From: Atopsyche davidsoni
Taxonomy: Eukaryota; Arthropoda; Insecta; Trichoptera; Hydrobiosidae
Assembly (NCBI GenBank): GCA_022113835.1
Contig: JAILWY010000028.1
Coordinates: 1,178,001-1,242,000, forward strand
DNA length: 64,000 nucleotides
Direction of reading: 5' to 3'
The translations under genes and the position numbers were made by a program. The number at the start of each line of letters is the position of its first letter. Position 1 is the first letter of the stretch. Under the pieces are notes generated by a model. The model was not told the origin of the DNA. It ran no database searches and saw nothing but the letters and a program-made list of their open reading frames with translations. Below, one piece after another: positions 49,334 through 59,872 of this stretch.

Positions 49334-49680
49334 TTAGTTAAATCCTATTTGGGATAAACGAATAATATATATAACCCTTCTTTCGTAGGAGCCGAGCCCG
49401 AAATAATAATTGGGGCTGTATCGGGATCGATGCGTCTCCAACGACCTGGATCCCAACCAGTAGTCATGGGCTGGTTTTTCATATCTTAGACGCGAGGGTT
49501 GTCGCAATACTGGATATTCCGACATCGTCGTGTAGACGTATGATTTGCGTAGCTGTGTCTGACTTGATCGCACTGAGAAAACCTAGCGCACGGCCCTGCA
49601 CGGCTTTGACCTCTTCAATAGTATTTTTATGGGGTTAAACAGCAAGAAGCGGTATAGATCGGTATTTAACGGCCGTATGA
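49334..49680 (-). pseudogene. Decayed coding-like fragment, family unknown
   Basis: One minus-strand frame reads IEEVKAVQGRALGFLSAIKS...IIRLHDDVGISSIATTLASKI over about 49470-49625 before stops. The composition looks like former protein-coding DNA. Another frame is open over 49334-49573. I cannot name the family; a retroelement gag-like region is possible. Confidence 0.3.
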
Positions 49681-50165
49681 AGGTCGAGTGGGACTCCCGG
49701 GAAACTCAAGGCGACAAGGTGCAACCGGCGCTAGGTCAAGGGACCAAAGCCAGTTATAAATATATATATATATATATATAGTTATATTTTTCAAAATAAT
49801 ACCCGCTTTTCCCCAAGTCCACGTGCTCATCAGCGATTTGGGAGCCCGCGCCCCATGAGAGCCGCTTTGTGCTCCAGTGGTTAGCACTCATCCGTATATA
49901 TTTTTATAACATTTGAATATATATATATCTACGCGTCTTCTACCAAAAACAGAAACCGAATAGGAAAAAGATGCTATAAAACAAGAATGTTGTTGATAGC
50001 AATATATCTAAAAGAAATATGGTTTTAACGCATTTTCTGTTTAGACATGACATGGCAATGGGGTGGCAATATACGCAAGGGCAGAAAATATCACGTGGGA
50101 ATATGTAGTACATTTTTTTTACGATAGTCTCGTATAAATTCTACGAATGTTTTTACGATGAGACG

Positions 50166-50245
50166 ATGGAGCTGCCGCCGGACGTCAGCCCGCAGAGGGA
50201 GAGGGACCCCGGGCCGTCTCCGTCACGTGCCGGTCACCCCTCAAG
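50166..50245 (+). CDS. Alternative first coding exon of pantothenate kinase, isoform 2 (inferred)
   Basis: The ATG is followed by an open, GC-rich, Pro/Arg/Ser-rich stretch (MELPPDVSPQRERDPGPSPS...). The donor TCAAG/GTCAGC at 50246 leaves phase 2, which is what the exon at 55809 needs (AG/GAGC). The product would run ...HPSR-SCSEGRCGMEGG...[13 protein letters not shown]. The frame stays open past this donor to about 50369. The exon overlaps the cluster of TCAAGGTCA sites. It is an inference from phase and composition. Confidence 0.45.
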
Positions 50246-50288
50246 GTCAGCGCGCCGCCGTGACCTTGAGCCCGGGTGGTCAAGGTCA
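50241..50288. promoter_or_regulatory. Cluster of three perfect TCAAGGTCA nuclear-receptor sites
   Basis: TCAAGGTCA at 50241-50249 (+), TGACCTTGA at 50261-50269 (so - strand) and TCAAGGTCA at 50280-50288 (+). This is the extended half-site bound by ERR and FTZ-F1 type orphan receptors. Starts are 20 and 19 bp apart, about two helical turns each. They lie in a CpG-rich island at a candidate alternative exon. Confidence 0.65.
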
Positions 50289-50639
50289 CGCGATCGAAAA
50301 TCACGCCGCAGATTCTTGATGCAGCGTTTTTTTTTTGCTGCCAATGACCTTCCATTAGATTTTACATAATCGATACGCGTTTAACGCTCGATGCAATACG
50401 ATCGATTGATTATTGCTCCGGCTCCGAAGCCGAGACCCCGCGGTCGGCAAGGAGGCCTGGGCGACTTCCACCGGACCATCGGACAGCCCGGGAGCTCCTT
50501 GAAGGTGGCCCCGAGTGCGCTAGTGCGTTTGCAGCTTCAAGTGACACGTTATTTTTGCAGCGACCAGGCAAAGTCGAAGGTCGATCCCCTCGTCGGTGGA
50601 CTTGAGTCGAGGACTGGCCCGTTTTGAATTAAATACCCG

Positions 50640-52200
50640 GGCAAAACTTAAAATACAAATTTGTTTTCGGTTGTGCTGTTAAAACTTCAATGACGATTTA
50701 TCAATCTAAGTGCACTGCACCATGGGTCGAATCTACACACTAGCCGATCATAAATTTTGTTCATATGGTTCATCGGTCAAAAAAGGTCGTTTGACATTTT
50801 TTTTAAGACGATAACTTGACTGGCTCACGAACATCGTGACTTGGGCAAAGGTTGGACTGAGACACGGACATCGTGGCTTTGTTGAGCGCTGGCGACTAAG
50901 GATCCCTCAAAAAATATTAGAGGGTATGTTTTTTTTTGTAACAACCGATGATTATTTTAATAACCTACGACATCTTTAAAAGATTGCACCGTCCCAGCGT
51001 GGTGCGGTCGAAAGATCAAATAATATTATTGAAAAAACGAGCGGATGTCGTCTTATTTATTTATTTTATGAATTAGCATAACCGACAAACACGGTCAGGC
51101 CGTCGAGTGGCTCGTGCAGATGTGACGTTAGTAGAAAAAACACCAAGAAATAAAAAATACATGGGAATGATTCACACATGAAAATTCAAGAAAAAGGTGG
51201 GATTGAAACCATCACCTCTCGGCTCGATGTTCGTGACCTACCTGCGAAAATTTGAATCTTAATATGCAAGTGTGAAATCTTTACACCGAGAACTCTTGCA
51301 GAATAATGCAGATCTCGATCTTGACAGAACATATGCATATTTTAACTCTTGCTTATTATAAAATACTTAACACACATATTATTTGTTTATTAAGAAAAAT
51401 TATTGTAATTTTATTTGTTAATCTATTACGTAAATATTGTATAAAATATGTACTTAAGACTTCCGTTGTATTATTTTGATTCTGGGAAAACCATATGGTG
51501 TTTATAAAACAACAATAACCTGCGACGAAGGCATTTCTTTTGAGTGATTTTTTTCAATCGTTTTAATAGCACATTACGTAACTTGTTTGTTTTAAAATGC
51601 TTTTCAACTTTTCATAATTGGTTTTCTTCCTTTCTGGCGTGAAAAAAATAAATATATTAAACCGATTCGCGAACGCTCGAAATATTTAACACCAGTCGGC
51701 AACAGAGAGGCGGCCAGAACGCACGGGTGTTTGAGTAGTTCATTTCCCGGACGGCATATTTTTGTCAATAAGTATGAATCTTGAGCGCTCTTAATTTTGA
51801 TTGTCCCGCAAAGGGCGGCACGTGCGAACCAGCCCGGGCTGCTGAGGGTCTGGACCCTCAACAGCCACTGGTCGGCCACTGCTGTCTCCCATGACCGACA
51901 CATACTTTTTTTTATGGAATTTAATTCACAAGTGCAGACCCGTTTGTCTTGACCAGGTTATTTTTTTGATCCTTCATATTTGATAATTGCTTGCCATTTA
52001 CAATAATTCAAACATACAAATAAATTTTCGGCTAGAAGGATACATAATTTTTCTGCAATTTATGTATTTTATTTAAATTATTAGTTCAATTAATAAAACC
52101 GTCGATTTGGCAGATTATATTGCGTTCTTGCTGTTCATGCATATTCAAGTCGATGAGCGTTATGGCGCGCGCCGAGCACGCTGACAGCTAATGCGGGACG
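50640..52200. other. Intronic stretch, no gene seen
   Basis: No exon chain. A perfect small hairpin TGAGGGTC-TG-GACCCTCA lies at 51843-51860, and a minus-strand open frame (51604-51903) shows no known family. Confidence 0.45.
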
Positions 52201-53052
52201 GACCTCGTGTGTCGGCTTCTAAAAGACTGCGGGAAAGTATTATAATTAGTTATTTTTTTTTACGTAAGCAGTAAGGTCCAATGAATAACCCGGCGGACGC
52301 GCGGAGAGACTCGGCCTTCGCGTTAAATTGCGGTGCCATAGTTCAATTTGCGGAGTTATTTGCATACCCAGCTAGCGATGTGCACAATCGAATATATATA
52401 TATACATATATTATATGTGAGAACCAAAAGTCGACGCGGCCTAACACCCAAAAAAATAATACAACAACTGAAACTGATAAGATGGTCAATGTCAAACATT
52501 AAAGATTATTTGTATAGTATTATTTATATAATGCATACTGATAACGTAGGCAAGGTCAAAATATATCTTCACGAAGGCGATGCTAGAATAACACTTATTC
52601 GCAAAATTGATATCATATTCGCGTTAATATTTTAATTGATACTTAATCCTTGTTTAACTATGTACTATAATTGCAGTTCCCATTGCGTCCTTAGACAATA
52701 CGAGGAGACCTTCTCGCGTGCTCGCCGCCGTGTATATCGTATTATAATCTTTTGAAAACTACATTTATTATGTTGTACTAATTGTGATACACCCAAAAGC
52801 TACAGGGTAAAATAAAAATTCAAGTTTGTAACCAAAAGCCCAATAAAATGAAACGCGCCCATCAAACAGTCATATCTCACGCGTTGCCCGTAAAAATAAT
52901 TTCGAAATATTTTTCGACGACCCCGTTGGGTTTTCTCAGTGTTAACGGTATCTTTAAAATTGAAGTGTTATCGTTGTCGTGATCCCTGGCGACGGTGCCG
53001 GTACCGAGACCGAAGCGTCGTTTACAACACCCGAGAACGAAGCAGGCCAAAA

Positions 53053-53385
53053 TTATGAAACATTCCCGTAGATGTTGTTTCCAAAGTCGAGGTTAGAGTC
53101 GGCGATGCCTTCATCCCTGATATGAAATCTGAAGAGTGCATGGAAGGCATTAACGCTCTCGATATCCGGCCGGGGAGCCTTGGCTTCTGGTATATTGCAT
53201 CCGGTGCCTGCAGCGCGGATTCCAGGGATATTTATTTGCAGGAATTTACGAGCCGTTCTTCGAGATAGATGGATTGGGAGAAAATTGACATGTTCGATTA
53301 CTCTTGTGGCTTTGACAGGTAATTTTGTCACTGCGTTTCGAGCAAGTATGCTACGGATTGAAATCCAGAGTGTATAATAAAACAT
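53053..53385 (-). other. Unknown 110-codon open frame
   Basis: A minus-strand frame of 110 codons with mixed composition (for example RTARKFLQINIPGIRAAGTG and ESVNAFHALFRFHIRDEGI). It does not look like simple-sequence noise, but no family is recognised. It sits next to decayed repeat copy B and may be a retroelement remnant. No splice context supports a host gene. Confidence 0.25.
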
Positions 53386-53563
53386 ATCGGGGGGTGTTGT
53401 TGATTATTTGTAGCTTTATAAATATATAATACATTCGTTGTGATAATTTATATATATTTTTTTATAATAAGTCAATTACGACTCACCGCACGCCACTGAT
53501 ATATTCATTTATTCTAGTTGAGCATTCATCGCATTGAGTACTCGGTGGAATTCGATTTTAATA

Positions 53564-53984
53564 TCTACTATAATAATAGCCATTGTGTGTGTGTATGTTT
53601 CGTTTTTTCGTTCTCTATAGAATATTTTAAAAGATACAACGCTGATTTTTTGCACGTAAGTTTAGTAAATTTTTCCGCAGCTATGTGCCGAATTTCAAGA
53701 CGATAGGATAATATTTTCATTCATAAACTATGAAATATGCTTTAGCGAGTTTTAATATGTACGAATTATAGGATTTTATTGTTCACCGCGAGAATTTCAA
53801 ATTTAGAACTTTTACAAAAACAACAAATTTGATGCTTAGAAATTTTCAGTTTATGTCAGCTTGACACAAGTGCCAATTTTTTTTTTTTTTTTTTTATCGA
53901 AATTGCGTTAGAAATTATTGATCACAGCAATAGTAACTCAAAATGCCTCCGAAAACGTCATTCTGTGACGGGCAACATTTCTAG
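53564..53984 (+). mobile_element. Non-autonomous Helitron, copy 2
   Basis: 421 bp; begins TCTACTATAATAATAG after A and ends GGCAACATTTCTAG before T. The 3' hairpin is perfect: CGTCA-TTCTG-TGACG (53956-53970). About 90% like the first part of the copy at 25682, but it lacks most of the ORF start region (it has only ATGCCTCCGAAAACG), so it arose by internal deletion. Confidence 0.9.
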
Positions 53985-53987
53985 TTT

Positions 53988-54096
53988 TAAATAAAATACT
54001 TGAGTGATTTTTCCACGTGTTAATTTTTATTGGTGACCGGTTTCACCGACCTTTCACGAAACCGGTCACCGATAATATTTTATTTAAAATATTTTC
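53988..54096. repeat. Fold-back element, small copy
   Basis: TTATTGGTGACCGGTTTCAC...CTTTCACGAAACCGGTCACC...: the two arms meet with almost no loop. Outer parts AAATAAAATACTTGAGTG and TATTTTATTTAAAATATTT match the other copies. It directly follows the Helitron end. Confidence 0.75.
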
Positions 54097-54198
54097 AATG
54101 GGCCGCGGTAGTCTGGTAGCTGAGTAAGAGTTGGGTTTTTTTTTTCATCTTTTTCGCTCCCTCGGGTGCAAAGGCTTGATTGTTCGCTGTTGTTGCAG

Positions 54199-54311
54199 GG
54201 GGGGGGCGGCATGCGGCTGGCGCGCCGGCGTGAGGGCGGGCTGTGGCCCCGCGCCCCTCGCGCCCCCCGCGCCCCCCGAGCCACCCGCGCCCGCAGGAGC
54301 GCCCGCGTCAG
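54199..54311 (+). CDS. Alternative 5' coding exon of pantothenate kinase, Arg-rich N-terminus (inferred)
   Basis: Acceptor TGTTGCAG precedes a run of eight G, then ATG at 54211: MRLARRREGGLWPRAPRAPR..., donor GTCAG/GTGAGT at 54312, phase 2. It joins exon 55809-55891 and then 56029 in phase, adding 62 residues before [10 protein letters not shown] and making a 481-aa protein. The peptide has many Arg and Ala and almost no acidic residues, like a mitochondrial presequence; human PANK2 has such an extension. The exon frame is also open upstream of the ATG across the G run. GC content is far above the flanks. Confidence 0.55.
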
Positions 54312-54617
54312 GTGAGTTACTGCTTGCCCCATCGTAGTGTGTAGGTGAGTGAATGGTCGTCAGCAAAGCATCGACAACAAAGTAGTGGAGAGAGTTGAAC
54401 GATTTAGGCATTTGGGTTGAAAACTGGGATCCAGCACGCAGTAAGTTTAATAATAGGCATGACGAAAGATTTTCAAATCCTCTTCCATAATGGGGGTACA
54501 CGTTTACTATTTACGAAAAAAACTTTATTTCGGTAAAAAAACTAGAGTTTAACGATGTTTAAAGCCATTTTTATAATATTTTTTCAAATGTGCGCGAAAA
54601 CGCGTCATCGCGAGGCG

Positions 54618-54741
54618 TGACGTCATCGCGTCCGCTCTGACGTCATTAACTATCATTGTCAACTGGCGTGCCATTGTGTTTGCATTGAAAACCATAGACC
54701 AATTTGAATACCATAGAGTTGTTTACAGTGGTATGACGTCA
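54618..54741. promoter_or_regulatory. Cluster of three TGACGTCA sites
   Basis: Perfect CRE/ATF palindromes at 54618-54625, 54638-54645 and 54734-54741, with ATTGG (an inverted CCAAT box) at 54751. It may be a promoter or part of a repeat; it lies between two kinase 5' exons. Confidence 0.5.
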
Positions 54742-55224
54742 TGCGCTGTGATTGGTGTTTCAGTCAAAATGGCCGATTGCAGTATTTTAATTTGTTGAAA
54801 ATCTTATTAATCTTAGATTTTTAAATAAAACTAAATCAGTTTTTTAAATCCTTTTAATATGTATTTTCCCTTAAAATAATTATTTCTTTGATTCTTTGAT
54901 ACTGTCGTCACGCCTATTTGCGATGTTGTGTCGCTTGTTGGTTATGGATGTAGATCAAAAGGCTGGTGAAATGTTTGCGTATTCGTTTATTTATGTGAAT
55001 TGGACAAGACAGAATAATACGTGGTTACTGGTCGAGTGCCTGCGTCTCTCTATGGTGGGTTGCCTTATCGCTGGGGTTGTTGTAAAATTAGAAAGTCTCT
55101 ACCTGCGGCAGGGGCGGAGCTTAACAAGTCAAATAATGTAGCTACAATAACATGAGAAAACACTGAAATCTTGCTGAAAATTCACCGAGTGTTATCTCGT
55201 CTCAGTTCGGACACTCAAGATAGC

Positions 55225-55445
55225 TACTACGCGAAGAATCGAAGCGGTAGAAATGCGGGTGTATAGGATACCATGGGTTGACAGCGTCACAAATTAAAGA
55301 GTCTTGCGCTGAATGCGCAAAGAAAGGGAACTATTGACGTTGGTAAAGAATCGGAAGGTCACCGAATTTGGAGCTAGTGAGACTAGCCCGAGATATAAAT
55401 ATGTTCAATGAAGTGGTCGCCAACCCCTATGAGGAGAGGCATTGT
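55225..55445 (+). mobile_element. Non-LTR retrotransposon fragment (end of reverse transcriptase ORF)
   Basis: Translation of the broken frame gives RIEAVEMRVYRIPWVDSVTN, then MRKERELLTLVKNRKVTEFG, the pattern found near the C-terminus of many insect endonuclease-reverse transcriptases. The tail ARDINMFNEVVANP ties it to the relics at 23.3, 58.6 and 10.1 kb. Stops and frame breaks are present. Confidence 0.65.
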
Positions 55446-55808
55446 GGCGAGTGAATGAGTGTGTGGATGAGTGAGTGAGTGAATGAGTATTCTCAAACTT
55501 TAATCGAGCGTAGAACATCTACTCATCGAGTGTAGTAATAAGTTTTTTTTTTTTCATTCTGTTTAAATTATAATTTGTTTCCAAGTCTAAGTGATAGGAA
55601 GACTCTTTGAAGACAAACCCTGTGATGCAGGTTTTTTTGTAGTAAATTCCCCTGAAGGTGTAGCAACCTCTTACACAATCATCATTGCCTCAGATTGTTT
55701 CCTACCGCATTCTTACTGAACTTGGATGTTTCCCACTCATTAAAAATAAAAATTCCCTTTCCCCGGAGAAGTAATACTTAAAATTATCTTTTAATTTTTT
55801 ACTGGCAG

Positions 55809-55891
55809 GAGCTGCTCAGAAGGGCGGTGCGGCATGGAGGGTGGCCCCGGAACGCGCCCGCTGGGGGAGTTGCACCCTGACACCCAACCTT
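55809..55891 (+). CDS. Optional 5' coding exon of pantothenate kinase
   Basis: Acceptor TTACTGGCAG, donor CCTT/GTGAGT. It reads SCSEGRCGMEGGPGTRPL... in the frame that enters the core protein. The final T plus CG of the next exon makes TCG (Ser), giving [13 protein letters not shown]. Used with either the 54199 or the 50166 exon; skipped in the MDL isoform. Confidence 0.6.
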
Positions 55892-56028
55892 GTGAGTAGT
55901 CGGCCAAGCTGTTGGCGATCACAAATATCTATTGTTTTCAGTGATGCAGATCATAGTGCATATTTAAATTTGACTTTGCCTTACCAAAAATGAATAGTCA
56001 GTAAAAATCTTTTTTTATCGTGTTTTAG

Positions 56029-58899
56029 CGATGCCGTGGTTCGGGATGGACATCGGGGGTACCCTAACCAAGCTAGTGTACTTTGAGCCCCGAGATTCGT
56101 CCCGCCGGGAGCTGGCGCGAGAGGCAGAGGCCCTGCGCAGCATCCGGAGGTACCTCACGCGGAACAGCGCTTACGGCAACACGGGGCATAGAGATGCACA
56201 CTTGCAGGTCACAATCTATATACAATTAATATTAGCGTTATTAATAATCTCCTCATTCATATTATCTAAGCTTAGAAATCTCCCGCTCATAAAAAAAAAT
56301 CAGTAAAAGCTTAAAACTCACTAATGCAGATGGAGAATGTGAGAGTGCGCGGACGGCGTGGAACACTGCACTTCATTCGCTTCCCCACGAGCGAGATGGG
56401 AGCTTTTCTATCGCTGGCCCGTTCCAAAGGCATGGGTGCGCTACTCACCTCCGTCTGTGCTACTGGCGGCGGCGCATACAAGTTCGAAGATGACTTCAAA
56501 AGGGTACATAAAATATCTAAACCTTTTTTGCACGCTTTAAATTTCATATTTTATTCATCCTTTAATTACACCAGGTTCTTCAATTATGTATATTGTTTTG
56601 TTGTCACATTCAAGGTTTCTCCTCGTGTTGACTAAATATACTATAAACGTTTGACTTATATTTGCAGGTTGTGAACTTACAACTGACAAAGTTGGATGAG
56701 CTGGATGCCCTCATAGCTGGGATCCTATACATTGACACCATCAGCAGTACAGAGTGTTATTACTACGCTCCGGCTCAATATGACAAGGTCAGAGAGAAGA
56801 CAGCCCCAGTCGAGGAGCCCACCATTGTAAGTTCTCTATCTATCGCTATATCTCTATCGCCAATCCTGATAGTGTCTAGAGTACAGACATTAGCATTTTT
56901 ATCACCCCACTACATTTAAAATTAAGGGTAGCCATTATAACTTTATTAAGACTAATTATAACAATATGTTGGTGATTAATGTGAAATTTATGATGTCAGG
57001 GATCTGAGGAGGCTCCGTCGTGCTACACCAGGCACCCGTTTGACTTTTCGCGGCCGTACCCCTTCATAATTGTCAACATCGGGTCCGGAGTATCCGTTCT
57101 AGCGGTGAGAGGCCCCAAGGACTACAGAAGAATAAGTGGTACTAGGTAAAAATAAGACCATAGATTGTGTACTAGGTTAAATTTTAATACAATAGAGCGA
57201 ATAACAAAAAAATAGTATTATTTTTCAATAAAGTATTGGCTAGTTAAAGTATGATTATCATTAAGGTTTTGTTTTTATGATCACTTCTATAAGTAACTGG
57301 AAGAAATCATGTTTTGTGTGTGCTTTGAACATTTCACACATATCACATATAAGGTATTTTTTACACACACATAAACCATAAAGGATGCTTTCAGTTTGGG
57401 GGGAGGAACATTCCTGGGACTGTGCTGCCTGCTGACGGGCTGTCGGACCTTTGAAGAGGCCACAGCGCTGGCGGCTGCTGGGGACAACACCCGCGTGGAT
57501 AAGCTCGTGCGTGACATCTACGGAGGTGACTACGCACGCTTTGGCCTGCCTGGAGACCTCGTCGCAAGCAGGTTTGTACTTCCAAAACATGACGACAACT
57601 TTTATCATAAATATTTCAAAACAAGCTTTAAAAAACTATGTTCATACCAGTTTGTATTTAACATCCATGCGGAAATACAAGGCTGTGGATACCAATAAAG
57701 GTTAGAATAATGTGATCTGTTTTCTTATTGCAGCTTTGGGCAGATGAACTCATCAGAGAGGCAATCAGGAGTGTCGCGAGAGGACCTGGCGCGAGCCACA
57801 CTCGTCACCATCACCAATAACATCGGTTCCATCGCCCGGCTCTGCGCTCTCAATGAGAAGATTGAGAGGGTAAGAACTCGGCTCTCTTCTCCAGCTTTAT
57901 CCCCAAACTATTTTCATGAATGATAAGAATAGGATGAAGAGTATAGGAAACTTTTGGAAGGTCCATGAGTTCTCTGTAAAGGTGCAGGTGTTTTAATAGA
58001 AAGGTCTTCTTGCAGGTAGTGTTTTGTGGTAACTTTCTGAGGGTCAATCCGATAGCCATGCAGCTGTTGGCCTATGCTATGGACTACTGGAGCAAAAGCA
58101 CTCTCAAGGCGCTCTTCTTGGAACACGAAGGGTAAGCACACTGTCTTACGCCAATCTGTTGCCGCCAGGGCCTCGCGGCCAACTCCAGCCTCCATGCTCT
58201 AATTTTTCAAAAAATTATTCTATTTTTCGGATTAAGTAAATAAAGTATACAGTAAATTTAAATAGGTTTGAATTATACAGTAATAAAAAATTAGTTACTT
58301 ATGTTTTTTTTTTTATTAAAATATAACTAAAGAATAGAGAATATTATTAAAAATAAAACAATCTAAATTTGAAAGAATAAAAAGAAACAAAAATTTTAAG
58401 CAGGGGAAGATGGATCTAGATTACAGAAATAAAGGCACTAACGTTATGACTTGAATTAGTAATCAAAGGTATTGAATTAATAGTTGGGTAAGGCTTCAGC
58501 AATAAAAATTAATCACTTTAAATAAATATTCAGTAGAAAGTACAGACTAGTTTACAATCTCATAAAGGTAATATAAATTTATAATATTTTTTATGTTCAC
58601 TTCTTCTTCTGGTGCCTCCTTATAGGCGGTTGGTGACCATTTCATTGAATATATTTCTATCCTGGGCCAATCTCACTAATTATATTCACTAGTTATGTTA
58701 TAATTGGGATACGTTCTATCTTAGATACTTTGGCGCAGTTGGCTGCCTCCTCAAGTTTGACAACGCCGAATTCTCTCCATCGAATCACTCCGATGAATCT
58801 GTGGAAACGTTCTCTGAGCTGTCCGACAAGCACCGAGGACAGTCCAGCAGCAGTGGAACCTCGCTGCGAAAGAGCGACGACAAAGAAGCTGACAGTTGA
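56029..58899 (+). CDS. fbl: Pantothenate kinase (fumble / PANK), core exons
   Basis: First and rate-setting step of coenzyme A synthesis: phosphorylates pantothenate with ATP. Exons: 56029-56207 (ATG at 56031), 56330-56503, 56668-56826, 57000-57145, 57395-57571, 57734-57869, 58016-58131, 58725-58899. From the 56031 ATG this gives 419 aa, and all phases agree. Family blocks in order: [148 protein letters not shown]. The C-terminal tail after FDNAEF is Ser-rich and longer than in vertebrate PANKs. The first donor (CAG/GTCACA) is weak. The symbol follows the Drosophila orthologue. Confidence 0.95.
58610..58690 (-). repeat. Tail relic of a non-LTR retrotransposon in the last PANK intron
   Basis: The reverse complement reads AATGAAATGGTCACCAACCG, then GGCACCAGAAGAAGAAG, like the copy at 23325-23410. 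It lies just upstream of the last exon's acceptor. Confidence 0.55.
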
Positions 58900-59630
58900 G
58901 ACTGACATGGGCCTATGAGTTGCGAAGACCGCGCCGTCAGCTGTAACAAGAAAAAAAAGTGATAAATGCGGACAATTGAAGACTGTAGGGACATTGTATA
59001 GTTTTTTTTTTTTTTTTAGGTAATATATTATTTGTAATTACAGAACTCGACAAACTTACCTGACGATTATTCTTAATCACATATCAGAAGAAAATGTGTT
59101 AAAATTGAATGATTTATAGTATGTCCAAATGTGGTTTCTAATATATACATCTGCAGAGGTTCTCGTGATGTGATCTGTCATGTTCTTGGATATTTCAACT
59201 GCTTCTGCGGAAATCTTGTTCAGGACATGAATGAAAGTAGTTGCATTATTCGTCTCTTATTTCTATCTCAAGAAATTGCCCCAAAGTTCATTTTTGTGGC
59301 TTATAAGCTTTTGCTTTATTGTGCACTAATAATAACCTCAAAATATTTTGGTACCCGGTTTTATTTGTAATACTCCATATTATAATAATATCCAAATGGC
59401 TGTTGGGATTCTGTTGAGAGTCTGACCAAACCTATATAGATGAATGCTCTCGCAAACAAAAATGATTGCCATTATTTGGTTATTATTATTTGTTGTACCT
59501 CAATAAATTATGTCGAGTTCTGTTTTGAACTGTGGGTATATTCAAAAAGTGAATATTCCTTCCGAGCATAATCTTTCGCTTCTTGACTTGAAACCCTCTG
59601 GAGGTTCTAGGAGTCACAACAGAGACAATA
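58900..59630. other. 3' flank of pantothenate kinase, no gene seen
   Basis: 3' UTR expected. An AATAAA-type word lies near 59501. An 88-codon frame from 59510 is considered chance. Confidence 0.5.
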
Positions 59631-59635
59631 GATAC

Positions 59636-59872
59636 CAGTGGCGAAAAGTCCGTACAAGCGATAAAGCATCGCGTGCTCTAAACTATTTTTATAAGCAATT
59701 TAAAAAAATATATTTTATTGTTTTTATATTATTTTTATTGAAATTTATACCTGAAACACATATAATACACTTGTAATGATATTTTACATGTTTTTTCATG
59801 TATAATAAATAATTTACTTGATTAATGTGCAATGAATTGTACTGCTTGCTCAGAACTCACTGCATGCCACTG
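59636..59872. mobile_element. MITE with CAGTGGC ends, copy 1
   Basis: Begins CAGTGGCGAAAAGTCCG and ends TGCATGCCACTG. Only the first seven bases pair well (CAGTGGC). Target duplication not clear. Related by its ends to 61432-61655. Confidence 0.45.

Noticed and set aside
52281..52502. ORF beginning MNNPADARRDSAFALNCG as another kinase first exon
   Set aside because: Composition is suggestive, but I found no donor in the right phase to join 55809 or 56029.
54131..54501. Gly/Ala/Pro-rich frames on both strands around 54.2-54.3 kb
   Set aside because: Low-complexity shadows of the GC-rich kinase exon; only the MRLARR frame fits the splice phases.
59510..59776. 88-codon plus frame
   Set aside because: It runs into a MITE and ends in low-complexity AT sequence; no homology recognised.
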